A DNA stretch of 36,135 nt from DAOOVD01 sp035369845 (GTDB lineage: Bacteria; Bacillota; Desulfotomaculia; Desulfotomaculales; Pelotomaculaceae), in NCBI GenBank assembly GCA_035369845.1, contig DAOOVD010000028.1:1-36135 (forward strand), written 5' to 3'. Shown piece after piece: positions 32,375 through 36,135 of the stretch. Positions within the stretch are counted from its first letter, which is position 1. Each line of letters opens with the position of its first letter. Below the pieces are notes generated by a model, which had not been told where the DNA came from, made no database searches, and saw nothing but the letters and a program-made list of their open reading frames with translations. A program made the translations under genes and the position numbers.

Positions 32375-33253
32375 GTGACCGTATACTTCGGGCCTGCAGG
32401 CGCATCGGATGCTTTTTACGCGGAAGGACGCAAATCTTCCCTGGAAATGCCGGACTGGCTGGCGGAGCGCGGCTTGAACGCCTATGAGTATCAGTGCGGC
32501 AGGGGCGTGAATATCAGCGTTGAGACGGCCGCCCGCCTGGGGAAGCTGGCCGCTCAACGGGGTATAAAGATGAGCGTGCACGCCCCCTATTACATAAACC
32601 TGAGCAGCACAGACCTTGAAATCAGGGCGAAGACCCGGCACCACCTGCTCAAGTCGTTGAAAGTGGCGCGGGCGATGGAGGCGACTGCGGTGGTTTTCCA
32701 CCCGGGCTCGGGAAGCGGCGGCGGCCGCAGGGAGATCCTGAACAGGGCGAAAGCTTTTCTGAAAGAAATTTTACTTGAGGCGGAAGAAGAGGGGCTTTCC
32801 GGTGTTTTACTGGCGCCGGAAACCATGGGAAAGAGAAGTCTGTTGGGCTCGCTGGAGGAAGTGATCGAGTTGTGCGAAACGGGAAGCCGGGTGGTGCCGG
32901 CTGTCGATTTCGGGCATTTGTACGCCGCCACCGGCGGGCGGTATGTGCGGAGAGAGGATTTCGAAGAAGATTTTGACCTGATTGAGAGATGCCTGGGAAA
33001 GGAATATTTGCAGAACCTTCATATTCACTTCAGTCCGGTGGAGTTTACGGGGGCGGGGGAGAAGCGGCACCGGACGACTCTTGAAGCCGGTTTCGGACCT
33101 GATTTCACACCGCTGGCGGAACTGCTGGCGGGAAGAGAGTTGACGCCTACGGTTATCTGTGAGTCGAACGGCCGCCAGGCTGAAGACGCCGTGGTTTACA
33201 GGGACATATATCTCAAAGTGCTGGAGGACGGCAAACGGCGAATTAAAAAATAA
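32375..33253 (+). CDS. AP endonuclease family 2 / endonuclease IV-like TIM-barrel protein
   Basis: 292 residues from GTG 32375; GGGGGTG lies upstream. A TIM barrel with the metal-binding series of endonuclease IV: KMSVHAPYYINL, VVFHPGSGSG, LAPETMGK, PAVDFGHLYA, LHIHFSP, and a late VICESNG. His, Glu and Asp at these positions would hold the zinc cluster. The family repairs abasic sites in DNA (Nfo) or isomerises sugars; the YINLSS and HFSP motifs favour the Nfo-like branch. No operon partners. Confidence 0.82.
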   Translation: MTVYFGPAGASDAFYAEGRKSSLEMPDWLAERGLNAYEYQCGRGVNISVETAARLGKLAAQRGIKMSVHAPYYINLSSTDLEIRAKTRHHLLKSLKVARAMEATAVVFHPGSGSGGGRREILNRAKAFLKEILLEAEEEGLSGVLLAPETMGKRSLLGSLEEVIELCETGSRVVPAVDFGHLYAATGGRYVRREDFEEDFDLIERCLGKEYLQNLHIHFSPVEFTGAGEKRHRTTLEAGFGPDFTPLAELLAGRELTPTVICESNGRQAEDAVVYRDIYLKVLEDGKRRIKK

Positions 33254-33254
33254 A

Positions 33255-33329
33255 GGGACGCGGGATCGGCAAGGCCCAATCCGGAGGGGCCGTCCCCCGG
33301 ATGATGCTGTCTGCAAGTTTCCGCGTCCC
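33255..33329. terminator. Compound hairpin between convergent genes
   Basis: GGGACGCGG (33255-33263) pairs with CCGCGTCCC (33321-33329), and an inner ATCCGG/CCGGAT hairpin (33279-33302) lies between. Genes converge from 33253 and 33349. No T-run, so function as a terminator is likely but not certain. Confidence 0.45.
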
Positions 33330-33348
33330 ATATTCGTTTTCCCGCCGG

Positions 33349-33831
33349 CTAGTGGATTTCCACGTCACTGGCGCCGTTCTGCCGCATGATGTTGGCGGCG
33401 TCATTCACTTTATTTTCATCGGTGCGCACGGATGCGAGTATTTTACCTTCGCGCACCTTGCCTTCGTAAAATTTGCCGCGCTCGGCGGGGATGCCCCAGT
33501 CGATAAGTCCCCCCGCTATTCCCCCGGTAGCCGCTCCTGAGAGGATACCGGCAATGGGGCCGGCGGCGATTATCGGCCCGATCCCCGGTACGGCGAGAGC
33601 TCCCGCTCCCGCGGCCAGGCCGGCCAGGCCGCCCAGCACTCCGCCCGCGGTTACGCCGGTGGTGACGCTCCCGGTCTCAGCGCCGGGGCGGTTCTTCATT
33701 CCCATCCCGGCCTTTGTTTTATCGGCGGCAAGTACGGAAATCTCCTCGTGAAAGCCGCCGCCGCGCAGTGCCGTGACCGCTTTTTCAGCCTGATCCCTGG
33801 TGTCGAACAGTCCTATGACGGTTTTAAGCAA
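33349..33831 (-). CDS. YflT-domain general stress protein
   Basis: 160 residues from TTG 33831, eight bases from GGAGGG. The N-terminus LKTVIGLFDTRDQAEKAVTA is the YflT/GSP17M-type domain, repeated in structure by the C-terminal KILASVRTDENKVNDAANIM. Between them is a long Gly/Ala-rich hydrophobic segment (about 60-110) like glycine-zipper proteins, which can insert in membranes. Members are induced by stress in other Firmicutes. No sigma-B-type promoter is evident here. Transcribed away from the polyamine operon. Confidence 0.8.
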   Translation of the reverse strand: MLKTVIGLFDTRDQAEKAVTALRGGGFHEEISVLAADKTKAGMGMKNRPGAETGSVTTGVTAGGVLGGLAGLAAGAGALAVPGIGPIIAAGPIAGILSGAATGGIAGGLIDWGIPAERGKFYEGKVREGKILASVRTDENKVNDAANIMRQNGASDVEIH

Positions 33832-33934
33832 GCTGATTCCCTCCTCTTTTTTGCTCTTATGGTTTCACGGAGGGAGCCATCCTATACTTGACTCTAATGG
33901 ATTTTTTTAAAAAAAGTTTTGGCGGAACACATGG

Positions 33935-33963
33935 TTTATTTTTTTCTCCGTTCCAGATATAAT
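33935..33963 (+). promoter_or_regulatory. Candidate promoter of the polyamine operon
   Basis: Consensus TATAAT at 33958-33963, with a poor -35 (TTTATT, 33935-33940) 17 bp upstream. It is 48 bp before the pdaD start. Confidence 0.4.
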
Positions 33964-34011
33964 ATTGTATGTTTGTTGGCAAACCGGACATTTTTAAAAG
34001 GAGGATAGAAC

Positions 34012-34470
34012 ATGCTGCCTACTCCAAAAAAATTTTTCGTTACAGCAGGCAGTGCCGAAGGGGAGAATCGTCTGAACGCATTTGACAATGCCCTTTTGAA
34101 AGCGGGAATAGGCAACCTCAATTTAATGCGCGTCACCAGCATCCTTCCCCCAGGTGTTCAGCACTGCCCGGAAATGGAGATACCGCCCGGTTCGCTGGTA
34201 CCGACGGCCTACGGCTATATTATCAGCGACGTTCCCGGCGAGTTGATTGCCGCCGCTGTGGGCGTCGGGTTTTCGAAGGATACCTTCGGGGTGATCATGG
34301 AGTTTTCGGGGCGGTGCAGCAAGGAAGAAGCGGAGAAGGCCATAGAAGACATGCTGAAGGAAGCTTTCGAAACGAGGGGAATGGAACTGCGTGGTATGAA
34401 AATCGCAGCCGCCGAGTTGCGTGTACAAAAAATCGGCTGCGCCCTCGCCGCCGTGCCCCTCTGGTACTAG
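34012..34470 (+). CDS. pdaD: Pyruvoyl-dependent arginine decarboxylase
   Basis: 152 residues, the normal proenzyme length. It converts arginine to agmatine and CO2. Seen: MRVTSILPPG with the self-cleavage site Thr42-Ser43 (the Ser becomes the pyruvoyl group), then AYGYIISDVPGELIAAAVGVG and a C-terminal glutamate in the domain. AAGGAGG precedes ATG 34012. First gene of the run pdaD-speE-speB, which gives a full arginine-to-polyamine route except for SAM decarboxylase. The family is common in archaea and scattered in bacteria. Confidence 0.95.
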   Translation: MLPTPKKFFVTAGSAEGENRLNAFDNALLKAGIGNLNLMRVTSILPPGVQHCPEMEIPPGSLVPTAYGYIISDVPGELIAAAVGVGFSKDTFGVIMEFSGRCSKEEAEKAIEDMLKEAFETRGMELRGMKIAAAELRVQKIGCALAAVPLWY

Positions 34471-34499
34471 CAACAATACGTTTTACGGAGGCGCTGAAG

Positions 34500-35339
34500 T
34501 TGGAACCGAAACTGTCATTGTGGTTTACCGAGAAACAGACAAATGACATGGCCCTGTCGTGCCGTTTGAAGAGAACCCTGCACAGCGAGAAAACGATGTT
34601 CCAGGAACTGGCCGTAATCGACACGGAACAGTTCGGGCGGATGCTCGTGCTCGACAATGTGATTCAAACCACTGTCATGGACGAGTTTGTTTATCACGAA
34701 ATGATCACTCACGTTGCCATGGTTACGCACACCGCTCCGAAGAAAGTCCTTGTCATCGGCGGCGGGGACGGCGGGGTGGTCAGGGAGGCAGTAAAGCATC
34801 AGCCGGTGGAAAAAGTGGTCCATTGCGAAATCGACGGCGCCGTGATCGAGGCTTCGCGCAGGTACCTGCCTGAAATAAGCTGTGCGCTCGATCATCCCAA
34901 GGTTGAGATAGTTATTGGCGACGGCATCAAGCACGTGAAGGAAAACAAGAATACATACGACGTAATTATTGTTGATTCCACCGACCCGGTGGGGCCGGCG
35001 GAAGGCTTGTTCAGCACTTCCTTTTACAAGAGCGTTTTCGACTCGCTGAAGGACGACGGGATTTTTGTAGCCCAGACCGAATCGCCCTTTTTCAACCGCG
35101 ATCTGATATCCGGGCTTTTCAAGTGCATCTCGGGCATTTTTCCGGCAACTCGCCTCTTTCTGGCAAACGTGCCGTCGTACCCGGGCGGGCTGTGGACTTT
35201 CACGATGGGTTCCAAAAAATACGACCCGCTGGATGTCGACCCCGCCGGAATCCCGGATTTGAATACCAGGTACTACAGTCCCGCCGTTCACCGCAGTTGT
35301 TTCGTGCTTCCGCCTTTTGTAAGGGAGCTTGTTGAGTAG
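34500..35339 (+). CDS. speE: Spermidine synthase (aminopropyltransferase)
   Basis: 279 residues from TTG 34500, eight bases after GGAGG (34487-34491); the frame is open further upstream into pdaD but has no suitable start. It transfers an aminopropyl group from decarboxylated SAM to putrescine (or to agmatine in some thermophiles). Seen: FVYHEMITH near residue 63, GGGDGGVVREAV with the dcSAM-binding glycines (87-92), HCEIDGAVIE, VIGDGIKHV and DSTDPVGPAEGLF (159-171). It sits 29 bp after pdaD and 54 bp before speB, a probable operon. Confidence 0.95.
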   Translation: MEPKLSLWFTEKQTNDMALSCRLKRTLHSEKTMFQELAVIDTEQFGRMLVLDNVIQTTVMDEFVYHEMITHVAMVTHTAPKKVLVIGGGDGGVVREAVKHQPVEKVVHCEIDGAVIEASRRYLPEISCALDHPKVEIVIGDGIKHVKENKNTYDVIIVDSTDPVGPAEGLFSTSFYKSVFDSLKDDGIFVAQTESPFFNRDLISGLFKCISGIFPATRLFLANVPSYPGGLWTFTMGSKKYDPLDVDPAGIPDLNTRYYSPAVHRSCFVLPPFVRELVE

Positions 35340-35393
35340 TTTCGGCCGTGGCGTGACGGGCCGTGCGGATTTAATGATAAGGGAGGGAAAAGC

Positions 35394-36135
35394 TTGCTGG
35401 ACTTTGTGGAAAGGCACAAGGGTTTTATGGGCAGCGTCGAGGATTACGAAAGCGCGGAAATAGTCCTGGTGGGGGCGCCGATGGAATTCACCGTCAGCTT
35501 TCGTTCCGGCACCTGGCAAGGCCCGCAGAAAATTCGGCAGGTGTCATACGGCCTCGAGGAGTACAGCGTCGATCTCGACCGGGACCTGGCTGGTTACAGC
35601 TATTTTGATGCCGGGGACGTGGTCCTTCCCTTCGGAACGGTCGGAGAAAACCTGCGCCGCATAGGCCGCACAGCCGCGCAAATTCTCAGGGACGGCAAGC
35701 TGCCTCTTTTTCTGGGCGGGGAGCATCTGATAAGCCTGGCTGTAATCGAGGCAGTTTACAAAAAGTATCCCGGGCTGGCGGTCGTCCATTTTGACGCCCA
35801 TGCCGACCTCAGGGAGGAGTACCTCGGGGAGCGCTTTTCTCATGCAACCGTCATGCGCAGGGTGGCGGAATTGATCGGAGGGAAAAACCTTTACCAGTTC
35901 GGCGTACGCTCCGGCACGAGGGAAGAGTTCGAATTTGCCCGCTCCAATACCAACATGTACATAAAAAAGCTGGCCGGACCCCTTTCCGGGAACATCACGC
36001 TTCTTGAGGGAAGGCCGGTATACGTCTCCATCGACATAGATGTGGTCGACCCGGCTTATGCCCCGGGCACCGGCACGGCAGAACCAGGCGGGTGCTCTGC
36101 GGAGGAAATACTGCAGGCTGTTCGTATGCTCGGCG
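35394..36135 (+). CDS. speB: Agmatinase / ureohydrolase (partial, C-terminus beyond window)
   Basis: The first 247 residues are present, from TTG 35394 with GGGAGGG at 35381-35387. It hydrolyses agmatine to putrescine and urea; relatives in thermophiles use N1-aminopropylagmatine. Seen: the manganese ligands in GGEH (residues 108-111), FDAHADLR (Asp134, His136, Asp138) and SIDIDVVDP (Asp214, Asp216), and APGTGTAEPGG. The glycine/proline tail and last 40 or so residues lie past the right edge. Third gene of the polyamine run. Confidence 0.93.
   Translation, partial: MLDFVERHKGFMGSVEDYESAEIVLVGAPMEFTVSFRSGTWQGPQKIRQVSYGLEEYSVDLDRDLAGYSYFDAGDVVLPFGTVGENLRRIGRTAAQILRDGKLPLFLGGEHLISLAVIEAVYKKYPGLAVVHFDAHADLREEYLGERFSHATVMRRVAELIGGKNLYQFGVRSGTREEFEFARSNTNMYIKKLAGPLSGNITLLEGRPVYVSIDIDVVDPAYAPGTGTAEPGGCSAEEILQAVRMLG

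Noticed and set aside
34515..35519. Antisense open frame of 334 codons across speE
   Set aside because: speE motifs are complete on the plus strand; the antisense reading is a codon-bias shadow.
1..36135. CRISPR arrays, phage genes, rRNA or complete insertion sequences
   Set aside because: No regularly spaced direct repeats, phage structural genes, rRNA or transposase genes were seen on either strand.

Overview
The window looks like chromosome of an anaerobic Gram-positive spore-former relative in the class Clostridia, most like the Desulfotomaculum/Pelotomaculum group. The grounds are gene content (pyruvoyl-dependent arginine decarboxylase, bifunctional fructose-1,6-bisphosphate aldolase/phosphatase, type 2 IPP isomerase, CobT behind a cobalamin riboswitch), strong Shine-Dalgarno sites, unusually frequent TTG starts, and moderately GC-rich coding DNA with AT-rich intergenic DNA. 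The genus is inference; no rRNA is present.

Layout. 1-2743 (minus) is a large MalT-like ATPase/TPR regulator running off the left edge. 3167-5604 holds a YdjM-type membrane hydrolase, an orphan protein, glutamate racemase MurI and a 58-aa protein. 5837-11391 is a co-directional block: secreted deacetylase-like protein, YchF, a PflX-type radical SAM protein, a DUF2148 Fe-S protein and type 2 IPP isomerase. 11461-12869 is a cobalamin riboswitch, its terminator and cobT. A relic of a group II intron 3' end (domains V-VI) lies directly after cobT. 13035-15497 carries the FBP aldolase/phosphatase, a small zinc-ribbon-like protein and a membrane-anchored Mrr-like domain protein with a lost catalytic lysine.

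15549-19750 is the most unusual part: two adjacent COG0701 (ArsP-like) permease modules. The first is a permease with a CxxC mini-thioredoxin, divergent from an ArsR repressor with a CVC motif. The second is a PadR regulator, a permease and a 49-aa protein, each with an adjacent Cys-Cys pair. Both have palindromic operator candidates over their promoters. This suggests paired export or handling systems for thiol-binding metal(loid)s.

20026-22968 is an acyl-CoA ligase and a stand-alone beta-ketoacyl synthase. 22969-23901 is mostly non-coding, with the wreck of a GHKL sensor kinase and tRNA-Ala(CGC). 24041-29279 holds an EcsC-like protein with a probable frameshift, then an RND exporter and its TetR regulator; the RND gene is bracketed by two inverted copies of a 270-350 bp repeat whose third copy lies between the PadR and permease genes. 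29413-33831 contains a small orphan gene, a coiled-coil/FG-rich low-complexity protein, an orphan peptide-type solute-binding protein, an endonuclease IV-fold protein and a YflT-type stress protein. 34012-36135 is a polyamine operon: arginine decarboxylase (PdaD), spermidine synthase (SpeE) and agmatinase (SpeB, cut by the right edge).
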